The position numbers and the translations under genes were made by a program. From NCBI RefSeq assembly GCF_014145675.1, contig NZ_JACGZW010000027.1, positions 1 to 58,545 of the forward strand: a DNA stretch of 58,545 nt. Direction: 5' to 3'. Shown piece after piece: positions 23,816 to 32,815 of this stretch (positions within the stretch are counted from its first letter, which is position 1; each line of letters opens with the position of its first letter). This DNA comes from Amycolatopsis dendrobii (GTDB lineage Bacteria > Actinomycetota > Actinomycetes > Mycobacteriales > Pseudonocardiaceae). The notes beneath the pieces are model-generated. The model did not search any database, was not told the origin of the DNA, and saw nothing but the letters and a program-made list of their open reading frames with translations.

Positions 23816-25218
23816 CCCGTTCCCGCAGGCTGCCCGGCCACGGCGGGATCGAGCGCGGGACCGGTCGGCATCAGCGCGAGAAGCCCGCCCGCGACCGGAT
23901 GCCCGGACCCAGAACCGTAGCCCAGCGACGTGAGCGCCGTCCCGTTCGCCACCGGATATTTTCGTCCTGTGTCCGTGACGAGATAAATCGTGCCGGACCC
24001 GGGGTCCGTCGCGACCGCGCCGCGCGAGGGCGGAACGTAGACGACGTCGGCGACCCGGGCGTCGGTCCGGCTCTGCACCGGCAGCGCGCGGGCGCCGGGC
24101 GGGACCGGCAGGTCCGCCGAGACCGTCACGCGGCCGTTCTGCGCGCACAGGGTCACCGCGCTGCCGGTGATCGGCGCTTTCCCGGGGATCCGGTCCGGGT
24201 ACGCCGCCGGATCCGCGCCGCCGGAGCGGGGTTCGCTCACCTTCTTCACCGAGGCGACGTCCGCGGCGCGCACCCGTGCCGGTTCCGGACGGCCCGAGTA
24301 CGCCGGTTCGTTCGCCGGGGTCGTGACGAGCAGCGCGGCCTCGGTCTGGCCGACGGGTTCGAGACCGTCCGGGCGGACGAGGTAGTAGGTGGAGGCGTTG
24401 GCGGGCCCGGCCATCGGGTCGACGACCGACAGCACCTGGCCGACGCGCGTCTCCTGCGTTCCGACGCGCGGGCCGCGGTTTCCCGCGCCGTCGACGGGGA
24501 TCTCGCCGAGGTCGCGGCCGGCGGGCACGGTGTCGATCCAGCGCGCGGACACGGTGATCGTCGGGTAGCTGTCGAATTGCAGGGCCGCCGCGGCTTCGTC
24601 GCTCAGCCGGTACCGGTGGCCGCCCGCGAGCAGGAACCGGCCGCCCTGCGGGACGCGGACGATCACGCCCGAATCGCGCGGCAGCTCGACCCCGGAAGCG
24701 GCCGGTTCCAGCAGCACGGCGACGAGCGGTTCCGCCGACGCGGGCGCGTCCTGGGTGGTGCGGCTGCAGCTGGTCCACGGGGTGGTGATCAGCGTGCTGG
24801 GCAAGGAATCCGGCGCGCCGACGATGCCGATCTGGGTGCCGCGCGGGGCCGTGCCGAGCTTCTCGGCGGGCACCGTGACGGTCTCCTGGCCGTTGCCGCC
24901 CGCGAGCAGCCGCGCGGAAGCGTAGTTGAGCACCGGGTGCACCGCGCCGTCCGCGCCGAGCACGAAGCGCGCCCCGCTGTCCTCCTCGACGATCACCTTG
25001 CCGCCGGCCAGCCAGTCCTTCCCGCCGGACGGGCTGACCAGGCCGATCACCCCGAACACCGCGGTCACGAGCAGGGCCGCGCCGACGCCGAGCAGCGTGC
25101 CGAGCACGAGACGGCGGCTGGGCGACACCGGATGGTTGGCGTCCGCCGCGACGAGCGCGGACACGAGACGGCGGCGCAGGAACTGGTACGCCTGGATCTG
25201 GTCCCGCTGCGTCCACAC
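23812..25218 (-). CDS. eccB: Type VII secretion core component EccB
   Basis: A 468-residue membrane protein of the ESX core complex. It has the short cytoplasmic N terminus WTQRDQIQAYQFLRRRLVSA with the conserved R-x-Q-x-x-A-Y/H-x-F pattern, one membrane helix (about residues 39-61), and a long extracytoplasmic domain with repeats such as VHPVLNYASARLL and PVANGTALTSLGY. The GTG start at 25218 is divergent from eccE. It leads a coupled chain of two response regulators and a TIR protein, which is unusual for an eccB gene. Confidence 0.96.
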   Translation of the reverse strand: MWTQRDQIQAYQFLRRRLVSALVAADANHPVSPSRRLVLGTLLGVGAALLVTAVFGVIGLVSPSGGKDWLAGGKVIVEEDSGARFVLGADGAVHPVLNYASARLLAGGNGQETVTVPAEKLGTAPRGTQIGIVGAPDSLPSTLITTPWTSCSRTTQDAPASAEPLVAVLLEPAASGVELPRDSGVIVRVPQGGRFLLAGGHRYRLSDEAAAALQFDSYPTITVSARWIDTVPAGRDLGEIPVDGAGNRGPRVGTQETRVGQVLSVVDPMAGPANASTYYLVRPDGLEPVGQTEAALLVTTPANEPAYSGRPEPARVRAADVASVKKVSEPRSGGADPAAYPDRIPGKAPITGSAVTLCAQNGRVTVSADLPVPPGARALPVQSRTDARVADVVYVPPSRGAVATDPGSGTIYLVTDTGRKYPVANGTALTSLGYGSGSGHPVAGGLLALMPTGPALDPAVAGQPAGTG

Positions 25219-25370
25219 GCTGTCCCGGCCCCCTGGAGATCACATCCGCTTCTCGCGCAGGCTAGACAGCTCCCGAGAGGCGCACGAGGGTAATTTTTAC
25301 GCCCACGCGCCCGCGCGGGGACGCTAGCGTTCGCGGGGCCGGGTCGCTGCCCGGGGAAGAGGGGAATGCG

Positions 25371-26453
25371 TTGTCCGTGTCCGCGCCGCCTGCCCCGGCT
25401 CACGCCCGCGCTCCCGGGACGCCCGGGATCTCAGGCGCCGCGCCGTGGCCGTGGCTGCTGCCGATCCGCCCGTTGCAGGCTGCCGGATGGGAGATCGCCG
25501 CGCTGGCGCTGCTGCTCGCGTTCACCGTGCACGGCCTGGCCCAGCCGATGCGGATCACCATCGCCGCGCTGGCCGGACTGCTGGTGGCGACGACGTCGGT
25601 ACGGGTCTCCGGACGGCATTTCGCCGGCTGGGCGTGGACGTGGCTCGCGCATCGCCTGCGTCGCCACGACAGCCGCCGCGACAGTCCGGACGCGCTGCTG
25701 CGTATCGCCGGTCCGGTGAAGGTGCGGCAGCACGTCGACCGCGCGGGCAACCGCTTCGGCGTCGCCGAGGTCGACGGCGACTGGAGCGCGATCGTCCGTC
25801 TCACACCTGGCGCCGGGGAGCCTTCGACCGACGAACTGCTGGCCATCCTCCGCACCACTTTCCAGAACACCGACATCCCGCTGGCCGCCGTGCAGTTGCT
25901 GACGTGGGCGGTGCCAAGGGATTCGCGGGTGTATCGGGTGCGCTGGCTAGCGGTGCGCTACCGGCCGGAAGACGCGCCTATCGCCGCCCTCGCCCGCGGC
26001 GGCGGCGAACTGGGAGCGCTGCGGAGCACGGCGAGTGCGGCGTTGAGCTTGATGGTGGCGCTGGCGGAGGCGGGCTATCCGTCGACCGTGCTGGAGGCAG
26101 GCGAGCTGACCAACGAGCTTCGGGTGGCGCTGGGCGTTTCGACCGGAAACCCGGAGGCCGACGGGGATTTCTGGCGCGCGTGGAAGTGGGGCGGGCTCAC
26201 GCAGACGTGCTACTCGCCGCGGTCTTCGCGCGGCCTCGCCCGGACGTTGGCGGTGGCGGTGCCGGGAACGGCGTTCACCGCGACGTCCGCGACTTTGCGG
26301 CGGACGCCGGGTGGGCGGGAGAAGCTCGAGCTGACCATCCGAGTCGGCACGCGGGCGGAGGAAGCACCGGTGCCGCAAGGGGTTTCGGTGGTTCCGCTGC
26401 ACGGCGAGCAAGGGGCCGCGGTGCGGCGAACGTTGCCGCTCGCGCTCACCTGA
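25371..26453 (+). CDS. eccE: Type VII secretion core component EccE
   Basis: A 360-residue protein with two N-terminal membrane helices (about residues 38-53 and 59-77) and a large soluble domain, as in EccE of ESX systems. Conserved stretches are RVSGRHFAGWAWTWLAHRLR, GEPSTDELLAILRTTFQN and the WKWGGLTQTCYSPRSSRG segment. The first candidate codon is TTG at 25371, with GTG at 25377 as an alternative, after GAAGAGGGG. A TAGCGT at 25324-25329 may be its -10. It is divergent from eccB, with 152 bp between. Confidence 0.9.
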   Translation: MSVSAPPAPAHARAPGTPGISGAAPWPWLLPIRPLQAAGWEIAALALLLAFTVHGLAQPMRITIAALAGLLVATTSVRVSGRHFAGWAWTWLAHRLRRHDSRRDSPDALLRIAGPVKVRQHVDRAGNRFGVAEVDGDWSAIVRLTPGAGEPSTDELLAILRTTFQNTDIPLAAVQLLTWAVPRDSRVYRVRWLAVRYRPEDAPIAALARGGGELGALRSTASAALSLMVALAEAGYPSTVLEAGELTNELRVALGVSTGNPEADGDFWRAWKWGGLTQTCYSPRSSRGLARTLAVAVPGTAFTATSATLRRTPGGREKLELTIRVGTRAEEAPVPQGVSVVPLHGEQGAAVRRTLPLALT

Positions 26454-26465
26454 GCCCCAAGCCCG

Positions 26466-26497
26466 AGGGAAGTTCGCGAGGGAATTCCCTCACGAGA
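26466..26497. repeat. Palindrome GAGGGAATTCCCTC
   Basis: The perfect 14-bp palindrome is at 26478-26491 and is flanked by a second GAGGGAA copy at 26466. It overlaps the last codon and stop of the 89-aa gene and lies at the convergent end of eccE. The CTCACGAG end resembles the other palindromes in this window. Confidence 0.65.
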
Positions 26498-26759
26498 TCG
26501 AGGAATCGCCCCGGAGAAGTCGTTCCAGTTCGTTGCCCGCATCGTCGCTTCCCGCGTCCGCGAGCCGTTGCAGCTCCCGCAGATCGCGGTTCTCCACCGC
26601 CCTGCGGGTCAGCAAGCGTCCGGCGTGTTCGCTGCCCTCGTCGAGCAGTTCGGACAGTTCGGCCAGGTCGCCGCGGCCGTCGGCGAGGTCGGCGAGGCGG
26701 TCCAGTGCGGTTTCGTTCCCCTCGTCGGCGAGCGCGCGCAGGGTGTCGTAATCGTGCAT
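26490..26759 (-). CDS. Small leucine-rich helical-repeat protein
   Basis: An 89-residue acidic protein built from about four short helical repeats (LRALADEGNETALDRLADLA, then ELSELLDEGSEHAGRLLTRR and ELQRLADAGSDDAGNELERL). It resembles small solenoid proteins that are widespread in Amycolatopsis-like genomes. The function is unknown. It is divergent from the MerR gene and probably under its control. The stop overlaps a palindrome. Confidence 0.65.
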   Translation of the reverse strand: MHDYDTLRALADEGNETALDRLADLADGRGDLAELSELLDEGSEHAGRLLTRRAVENRDLRELQRLADAGSDDAGNELERLLRGDSSIS

Positions 26760-26772
26760 GCGGCCAGCTTCC

Positions 26773-26807
26773 GACCTTGCCCCTGGGACAAGGTCAAGCG
26801 CGATACT
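26773..26807. promoter_or_regulatory. MerR-type promoter and operator
   Basis: The inverted repeat GACCTTG-9-CAAGGTC (26773-26795) sits between the 89-aa gene and merR. On the plus strand TTGCCC and GATACT are 19 bp apart, the long spacing MerR proteins act on. GATACT ends five bases before the ATG. Confidence 0.6.
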
Positions 26808-26812
26808 GGGGC

Positions 26813-27580
26813 ATGCTCACCATCGGCCAGCTCGCGCGCCAAGCCGGGGTTTCGGCCAAGGCGGTCCGCGTTTACCACGCCAAAGGGCTCCTGCCCGAGC
26901 CCGTGCGCGACGCCTCCGGATACCGCCGCTACGACGCGCAGGCGGTCGTCGACCTGGCCCGGATCGTCACGCTCGCCAAGGCCGGGGTCCCGTTGGCGCG
27001 CATCCCGGAGGTGCTGGACGCCGACGAGACCGCGCTCGCCCGGATCGACGCCGAGTTGCGCGACCGGATCCGGCAGCTCGAACAACGCCGTGCCCGGCTG
27101 CGGGACCTCGATCGGCCCGACCGGCTCTGTCTGCCGCCCGAAGCCATCGCGTTCATGGACCGGCTGAAGCCGCTCGGGCTCTCCGCGCGCCACGAGAACG
27201 CGATCCGTGACGGCTGGATCCTTGCTTGCGCGCTCGCCCCGGAGGTCGCCCGCGCCATTGTCGTCAGCCGCACTGCGTTGCTGGACGATCCGGAGTACGT
27301 CGCCGTTCTCCGCGCGTACGACGAGGCGATCGAGTGGAGTCCCGACGATCCCAGGCTCGAAGCGATCGCCGACGCGGCCGCCGAGCTCGGCCAGCGGATG
27401 ACGTTGCCGTCTGATCTGCCGGACTTCCGGAAGGTGCCCCGCCAGGTCGTCGAGCTTCTCGCCGCGCATCTCGACAGCCCCGCGTGGCAGCGCATCGACC
27501 GGCTCGTCGCGCGGCGGATCAGCGAAGCGAAGAACGCGACGTCGGAGCCAAGCGAAGCCGCTGCACGTAGTCAGCGGTAG
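26813..27580 (+). CDS. MerR-family transcriptional regulator
   Basis: A 255-residue MerR protein. The DNA-binding domain (about residues 1-70) reads MLTIGQLARQAGVSAKAVRVYHAKGLL and GYRRYDAQAVVDLARIVTLA. A coiled dimer helix follows (about 85-105). The C-terminal 140 residues form an all-helical effector domain of the kind fused to MerR regulators in actinomycetes; the ligand is unknown. GATACT lies five bases before the ATG. The 3' end overlaps the convergent NIPSNAP gene by 62 bp. Confidence 0.92.
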   Translation: MLTIGQLARQAGVSAKAVRVYHAKGLLPEPVRDASGYRRYDAQAVVDLARIVTLAKAGVPLARIPEVLDADETALARIDAELRDRIRQLEQRRARLRDLDRPDRLCLPPEAIAFMDRLKPLGLSARHENAIRDGWILACALAPEVARAIVVSRTALLDDPEYVAVLRAYDEAIEWSPDDPRLEAIADAAAELGQRMTLPSDLPDFRKVPRQVVELLAAHLDSPAWQRIDRLVARRISEAKNATSEPSEAAARSQR

Positions 27581-28112
27581 CCAGCCGGGATTCGAACGCC
27601 CGCAACGACTCAAGATCCGGGAAAACCCAGACCCCGGCCCGGACGTTCTCCCCTTCCCGCACCGGCAGCGCGCGGAAGGTGTTCTCCGCGGGTTCGGTGA
27701 CGAAGGAAGCGAACGGCTCGGCGAAATCCGCGGCAGGCGGGCCGATCAGCACCAGGATTCGCGAGGACGACTCGACGGGATCGAGTGGCCGGGACATCGG
27801 CGGGAAGTCGGTTTCGGGGCGGAGCAGCAGGACGTCGTCGCTGTCGAGCATGGTGGCGTTCGCGGCGTCGCGGTGTGTCCGCCAGGCCTCGCCTTCGAGG
27901 TAGAACGCCGTCAGCGCGGCGTGCCGGGCCGTCATGTCCGGGAAGGAACGGAACCACACGAACCGGTCCGGGTCGTCCTCGTCGCGGAATTGGCCGACGA
28001 CGGTGCAGCCCGCGGCCTCCTGCGGTTCCACCAGCTCGCGGTCGAACAGGTCGATCAGGACGTCCCGTTGCCCGGGCCGGAGGGTGTACTGGCGGAGTTC
28101 CACGACGGTCAC
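27519..28112 (-). CDS. NIPSNAP-family protein
   Basis: A 197-residue dimeric alpha/beta-barrel protein with two half-domains. The first carries VVELRQYTLRPGQRDVLIDL and the repeating RFVWFRSFPDMTARHAALTA pattern, then EGEAWRTHRDAANATML. The second half has VRAGVWVFPDLESLRAFES. NIPSNAP proteins are of uncertain function. The GTG at 28112 was chosen because it begins the conserved VELRQY strand. It is divergent from the GlxA-like regulator. Confidence 0.85.
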   Translation of the reverse strand: MTVVELRQYTLRPGQRDVLIDLFDRELVEPQEAAGCTVVGQFRDEDDPDRFVWFRSFPDMTARHAALTAFYLEGEAWRTHRDAANATMLDSDDVLLLRPETDFPPMSRPLDPVESSSRILVLIGPPAADFAEPFASFVTEPAENTFRALPVREGENVRAGVWVFPDLESLRAFESRLATADYVQRLRLAPTSRSSLR

Positions 28113-28197
28113 GGCAGCGAATCTGCCACCCCGCCGCGGCGAGATCGAGTGGCAGGACTGACACCTTCCGCACAATTCCTGCCGTATCCTCGGATCC

Positions 28198-29151
28198 ATG
28201 CGAACCGTCGCGGTCGCGCTGGTCGACGACATGCCGCTGTTCGAGCTGGCCATCGCCGCCGAGGTGTTCGGGCCGTCCCAGACCGACCTCGCCGACCCCT
28301 GGTACGAGCTGCGGTTCTGCGCGGAAAAGCCGGAAACCCGCACCGAATTCGGCTTCCGCCAGCACGCCAGTCACGGGCTCGACGCGCTCAGGGACGCCGA
28401 CACCGTGCTGGTTCCCGCGCTGCCGTATGCGTGTGTCCAAACTGGACAACCGATCCCGGTGCCCCTGGTGAACGCCGTGCAGGAAGCAGCAGCCCAAGGC
28501 GCGCGGATTGTCTCGCTGTGCACCGGCGCGTTCGCGCTCGCGGCTGCGGGGCTGCTGGACGGCCGCCGCGCGGCGACGCATTGGATGTACGCCGCCGCGC
28601 TCGCCATGCTGCATCCGCGGGTCGAGGTGGACGCGTCGGTGCTCTACGTGGACGACGGGCAGGTGCTCACCAGCGCCGGGCGCAGCGCGGGCATCGACCT
28701 CTGCCTGCACGTCGTGCGCAGCGACCTCGGCGCGCACGTCGCCAACGAGGTCGCGCGCCGGATGGTGCTGCCCGCGCATCGCGGCGGCGGGCAGGCGCAG
28801 TACGTCTCCGCGACGGTGCCGGAAACCGACGACGCCGGCCTCGGCCCGGTGCTGCACTGGGCGACGCGCAACCTCGACCAGCCGCTGACGGTCGAGCAGC
28901 TGGCCCGCCGAGCCGGGGTCAGCCCGCGCACGTTCGTCCGCCGGTTCCACGAGGCCACCGGGACCACGCCGTTGCAATGGCTGCTCGACCAGCGCGTCCT
29001 GCGCGCCCGCAGCCTGCTGGAATCCACCGACCTGCCGATCGGCCTGATCGGCGAACGCAGCGGCCTCGGTTCGGCGGCCAACCTGCGCCGCCACTTCACA
29101 CTCCGGCTGGGGACCGCTCCGACGGACTATCGGCGCGCGTTCCGCGGATGA
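28198..29151 (+). CDS. GlxA-family regulator (DJ-1/PfpI plus AraC)
   Basis: A 317-residue regulator. The N-terminal DJ-1/PfpI-like domain (about residues 1-175) contains VALVDDMPLFELAIAAEVFG and the Cys-containing IVSLCTGAFALAAAGLLDG elbow. The C-terminal AraC helix-turn-helix pair (about 215-315) has VEQLARRAGVSPRTFVRRFH and the IGLIGERSGLGSAANLRRHF segment. TATCCT lies seven bases before the ATG. It overlaps the convergent MFS gene by 56 bp and is divergent from NIPSNAP. Confidence 0.95.
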   Translation: MRTVAVALVDDMPLFELAIAAEVFGPSQTDLADPWYELRFCAEKPETRTEFGFRQHASHGLDALRDADTVLVPALPYACVQTGQPIPVPLVNAVQEAAAQGARIVSLCTGAFALAAAGLLDGRRAATHWMYAAALAMLHPRVEVDASVLYVDDGQVLTSAGRSAGIDLCLHVVRSDLGAHVANEVARRMVLPAHRGGGQAQYVSATVPETDDAGLGPVLHWATRNLDQPLTVEQLARRAGVSPRTFVRRFHEATGTTPLQWLLDQRVLRARSLLESTDLPIGLIGERSGLGSAANLRRHFTLRLGTAPTDYRRAFRG

Positions 29152-30406
29152 GCCCGAGCGCGGCCAACCCCGCCGCGGCAGTCAGGCCGACCGCGGTCCA
29201 GCACGCGACCGTCACGTCAGTGGCGAGGAAAACCGTGGTCAGCACAGCGACTCCGGCAGTTCCGCCGAGTTGCTGCACCGCGTTCAGCAACCCAGCCGCC
29301 GAACCCGTCTCCGAAGGACGGACAAGCGCCAGCGCCGCGGTGAAGAACGGCACGGTGAACAATCCCGTTCCCGTTCCCGCGATCGCCAGCGGGAGCAGCA
29401 GCGGCCAGCCGAGCGCGATCCCGGCGATCCCCGCAGCCAGGAAAACCATGCCAGCAAAGAGAATCCGCGTACCGAAACGCGGAACGAACCAGCGTCCGGC
29501 CACAAAGGACGATACCGCCAGCCCGCCCGACCACGGCAGCAACGAGAGTCCGGCGGTCCGGGCGTCGGCATGCTGGGTCAATTGCAGGAACAGCACAACG
29601 ACCTGGGTCAGCCCGGTCATCACGGCGAAGAACAGCACCGACGTCAGCAACCCGGCGGGAAAACCCAAGCCGCGGAAAAGGCTGCGCTCGATCAGACCGC
29701 CGCGAAACCGTTGTTGCAGAGCAAAAACCACCAGCACCACCACCCCGGCGGCGACGAGACAGCCGTTCCACTGCGAGAGGAGCGGATAGACGACGAGCCC
29801 GGCCCCCAGCACCACCAGGCCGGTCCCGAGCAGGTCGAGCCGCGGCCGGACGGCGGATCGGTCTTCCCCGAGCAGCCCGGACGCGGCGAGCACGGCGAGT
29901 CCGAGCGGGACGTTCACCAGGAACACCGACCGCCACGACCAGGCGTCGGTCAGCAGTCCGCCCAGCACCGGACCGCTCACCGCGGCCAGTCCCATCACCG
30001 GGCCGATCAGGCCGAGCGCCCGGGCCCGGGCCGCGCCGTCGAACAGGACGCGGATCAGCCCGATCGTCTGCGGGATCACCAGGGCGGCCGAAGCTCCTTG
30101 CAGGGCCCGGAAAACAAGCAGGAACCCGGGCGTGGTCGCGGCCGCGCACAGGGCCGAGGCGAGGACGAAACCGGCCATGCCGAACTGGAAAGTGCGGCGT
30201 CGGCCGAGAACGTCGCCGAGGCGTCCGCCAGTGATCAGCAAAAGCGCGAAAGGCAGCGTGTATCCGACAGTGTAGAAGGAGATCGCGCCGCCCAGTTCGG
30301 CGTGCACCGCGGGCGCGGCGACCTGGACGATCGTGGTGTCGAGGAGGTTCATCGCTTCCGCGACGAGCAGGACCGCCAGCGCGGCCCAGCGGCGTGAATC
30401 GTTCAT
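29096..30406 (-). CDS. MFS transporter (DHA-type)
   Basis: A 436-residue drug/metabolite transporter of the major facilitator superfamily. Motif A-like GGRLGDVLGRRRTFQFGM is at about residues 60-77, and the DHA2-type LLDTTIVQVAAPAV helix near the N terminus. About 12-14 membrane helices are predicted. The substrate is unknown. The ATG at 30406 follows a 95-bp divergent space with the Lrp-type regulator, its likely controller. The 3' end overlaps the GlxA-like gene. Confidence 0.93.
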   Translation of the reverse strand: MNDSRRWAALAVLLVAEAMNLLDTTIVQVAAPAVHAELGGAISFYTVGYTLPFALLLITGGRLGDVLGRRRTFQFGMAGFVLASALCAAATTPGFLLVFRALQGASAALVIPQTIGLIRVLFDGAARARALGLIGPVMGLAAVSGPVLGGLLTDAWSWRSVFLVNVPLGLAVLAASGLLGEDRSAVRPRLDLLGTGLVVLGAGLVVYPLLSQWNGCLVAAGVVVLVVFALQQRFRGGLIERSLFRGLGFPAGLLTSVLFFAVMTGLTQVVVLFLQLTQHADARTAGLSLLPWSGGLAVSSFVAGRWFVPRFGTRILFAGMVFLAAGIAGIALGWPLLLPLAIAGTGTGLFTVPFFTAALALVRPSETGSAAGLLNAVQQLGGTAGVAVLTTVFLATDVTVACWTAVGLTAAAGLAALGLIRGTRADSPSERSPAGV

Positions 30407-30501
30407 GCTGCCAGCCTGGGCAGCGGCCAGGCAACATTCCAGCCACCAGCGCGAACGAGCAGAAATCTTCCACTCAGGACAGCTTAGTGCAGAATCAAGC
30501 C

Positions 30502-31449
30502 ATGCTCGACGAGCTTGACCACGCCCTCGTCCACGCGCTCCAGATCGACGGCCGCGCCGCGTTCGCGCGGATCGGCACCGTCCTGGGCGTCTCGACACAG
30601 ACCGTCGCGCGCCGCTACCGGCGGCTGCGTGCTGAAGCCGGACTGCGCGTCGTCGGGCTGGCCGCACCCCATCGCGCCGGGCAGACGCAGTGGCTCGTGC
30701 GGCTCACCGTCGTCCCGGCGGTCGCGCAACGGGTCGCCGACGCGCTCGTCCGCCGCACCGATACGACCTGGGTCAAACTCGCCGGCGGCGGCACGGAAAT
30801 CTGCGTCATCGTCCACAGCGCGAACAACTCGGAGCACGGCCTGCTGCTGCACGACATCCCGCGCACGACCGGCATCACCGCCGTCTCCGCGCACCAGCTG
30901 CTGCACCTGTACCACGGCGGACCTGCCGCCTGGCTAGGTCGCGCCGAGGTCCTCACCGACGCTCAACGCCGTCAGCTGGAACCGGAAACCCGCGCCACAG
31001 CTGCCGAAGCGACCGCAGCCGACAAACCCTTGCTCACCGCGTTGCAGCGAGACGGTCGCCTCGGCCAGACCGAATTGGCGACCGTCACCGGCTGGTCCGC
31101 CGCGACCGTCGCCCGCCGGATCGCCGACCTGCGCGCCGCGGAAACCCTTTACTTCGACGTGGAAATCGACGCCCGGCTCTTCGGCGCGACCACGCAAGCG
31201 CTGCTGTGGATGGCGGTGGCCCCAGCCGATCTCGACGCCGTCGCCACCGAACTCACCACCCATCGCGAGCTAGCCGTCGTCGCCGCGACCACCGGGCCGA
31301 CGAACCTCCTCGCGCACGCGCTCTGCGCCGATCCGCCTGCCCTGCACCGCTACCTCACCCACCGGCTCGGCGCGCTGCCCGGCATCCGCTCCTGCGAAAC
31401 CGCGCCGGTCCTGCGGACGCTCAAAGCCGCCAGTCCGCTCAGCCGCTGA
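30502..31449 (+). CDS. Lrp/AsnC-family regulator with tandem domains
   Basis: A 315-residue protein, about twice the normal Lrp length. Two AsnC-type helix-turn-helix units are visible: LDELDHALVHALQIDGRAAF with STQTVARRYRRL (about residues 1-50), and KPLLTALQRDGRLGQTELAT with SAATVARRIADL (about 175-220). Each is followed by a RAM-like ligand fold. The double form is known in actinomycetes. It is divergent from the MFS gene. Its last 11 bp overlap the convergent eccD. Confidence 0.9.
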   Translation: MLDELDHALVHALQIDGRAAFARIGTVLGVSTQTVARRYRRLRAEAGLRVVGLAAPHRAGQTQWLVRLTVVPAVAQRVADALVRRTDTTWVKLAGGGTEICVIVHSANNSEHGLLLHDIPRTTGITAVSAHQLLHLYHGGPAAWLGRAEVLTDAQRRQLEPETRATAAEATAADKPLLTALQRDGRLGQTELATVTGWSAATVARRIADLRAAETLYFDVEIDARLFGATTQALLWMAVAPADLDAVATELTTHRELAVVAATTGPTNLLAHALCADPPALHRYLTHRLGALPGIRSCETAPVLRTLKAASPLSR

Positions 31450-32815
31450 CCGCCTCGTACACCCCGGCGATCAACGCCACGAACGGCACCAGCGACAGCA
31501 GCACCAGGAACTCGGAAATATCCAGCAACCGCGACCAATACGGCGATCGCACCCCGCGGGCGACCCGCGTCGCGTAGAACAACGACACCACCGCGGCCAG
31601 CACCAATGCCAGCCCGGCCGCGAGCAGCGCGATCCGCTGGTTGTCCGCGATCAGCCAGAAACCCGCGGTCAGCAACGCGACGAGGCCGAAGCCGACCAGC
31701 ACCAGCCGTTGCGTGCGGCCCGCGTACGCGCGCGAACGCTGGATCCACGCCGTCCCGACAAGCGCCGCCAGCCCGGCTTCCCACGGTCCGCCGGTGGCGA
31801 GCACGATCGACGAGCCGATGACCACGAGTCCGAGCGCCACCAGCAAGCTCGTGAGCAAGGCCTGCGCGTACGTCGTCCGCCCGGCCATTTCGGCACCGAG
31901 CGACGGCTGTTCGTTGGCACGGAAGGATTCCATGTCGTCCGGCACCCGAGGAAGCGGCATCCGGCCCAGCCGCAGCGCGAGCATCGGCGCGACGGCAGCC
32001 AACGCAGTCGCCAGGACGGCCGCGACCGCCGCGGCGGCAACCGGCTTCGCGCCAGTCAGCAGCACGACACCAGTCGCGATCGCGCCGATCCCGGCCGAAC
32101 CGACGACCGCGACGAAGAACGGCAGCCGGTCCGCCACCGAAACCGCGGCCAGCACTCCGTAAACAGTCACCGCGGCGAGCCCCGCGGCAAGCGGTCCGGC
32201 GGAGAGCGAGAACACCGAATGCGGCGGCAGCAACGAGATCCCGGACAGGAACGCCACGCCGACCCCCGCCAGCGCCCCGGCCGCGCCCGCGCCCGAGTCG
32301 CCGTACGCGCGGCTCAGCGCACCGCCGCCGAGCAGCAGCACTATCGCGAGCAGCCCGGTGCCGATCGGCGCGAGCACGCTGCCCGCCAGCGACGCCTGGA
32401 TCAGCAGCCCGCCCGCGAACAACAGCAGAGCGGCCGCGGTGATCCCGGCCCGCCGCGCGACCTTCGGCCCCCACGCGGTCGACGCGGATTCGCCGACGCT
32501 CGCGATCGAGTCGACCACGTCGTCGAACAGCAGCGGGCCGCGCGGACGTTCGCGCGGGGTCAGGTGCAGCACCTCGCCGTCGCGCACTTGCGCGGCGGCC
32601 ACGGTGAGCCCGAGCGCGAGCGGCGCGCCGCCGAGCCGCGACAGCACCCAGCCCGGATGCTCGGCCGACGCCTGCCCGGCCGCCCCGGCGAGCCGGACCA
32701 GCTGCGGCACCAGTTCGGCGAACGTGCTCTGCTGCGGCAGCGCGACGTCCACCCTGGCGCGCGGGGTGACGATCGTGACGCGCCGGGTCGACCCGGCGAC
32801 GGCCGGCGCGCTCAC
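31439..32815 (-). CDS. eccD: Type VII secretion channel component EccD
   Basis: A 458-residue membrane protein. The N-terminal ubiquitin-like domain (about residues 10-90; VTIVTPRARVDVALPQQSTF) is followed by about 11 membrane helices, the usual EccD layout. It forms the main membrane part of the ESX core with EccB, EccC and EccE. Its GTG overlaps the YbaB stop by GTGA, and the gene ends the operon of substrates, LpqN-like and YbaB-like genes. Confidence 0.95.
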   Translation of the reverse strand: MSAPAVAGSTRRVTIVTPRARVDVALPQQSTFAELVPQLVRLAGAAGQASAEHPGWVLSRLGGAPLALGLTVAAAQVRDGEVLHLTPRERPRGPLLFDDVVDSIASVGESASTAWGPKVARRAGITAAALLLFAGGLLIQASLAGSVLAPIGTGLLAIVLLLGGGALSRAYGDSGAGAAGALAGVGVAFLSGISLLPPHSVFSLSAGPLAAGLAAVTVYGVLAAVSVADRLPFFVAVVGSAGIGAIATGVVLLTGAKPVAAAAVAAVLATALAAVAPMLALRLGRMPLPRVPDDMESFRANEQPSLGAEMAGRTTYAQALLTSLLVALGLVVIGSSIVLATGGPWEAGLAALVGTAWIQRSRAYAGRTQRLVLVGFGLVALLTAGFWLIADNQRIALLAAGLALVLAAVVSLFYATRVARGVRSPYWSRLLDISEFLVLLSLVPFVALIAGVYEAVSG

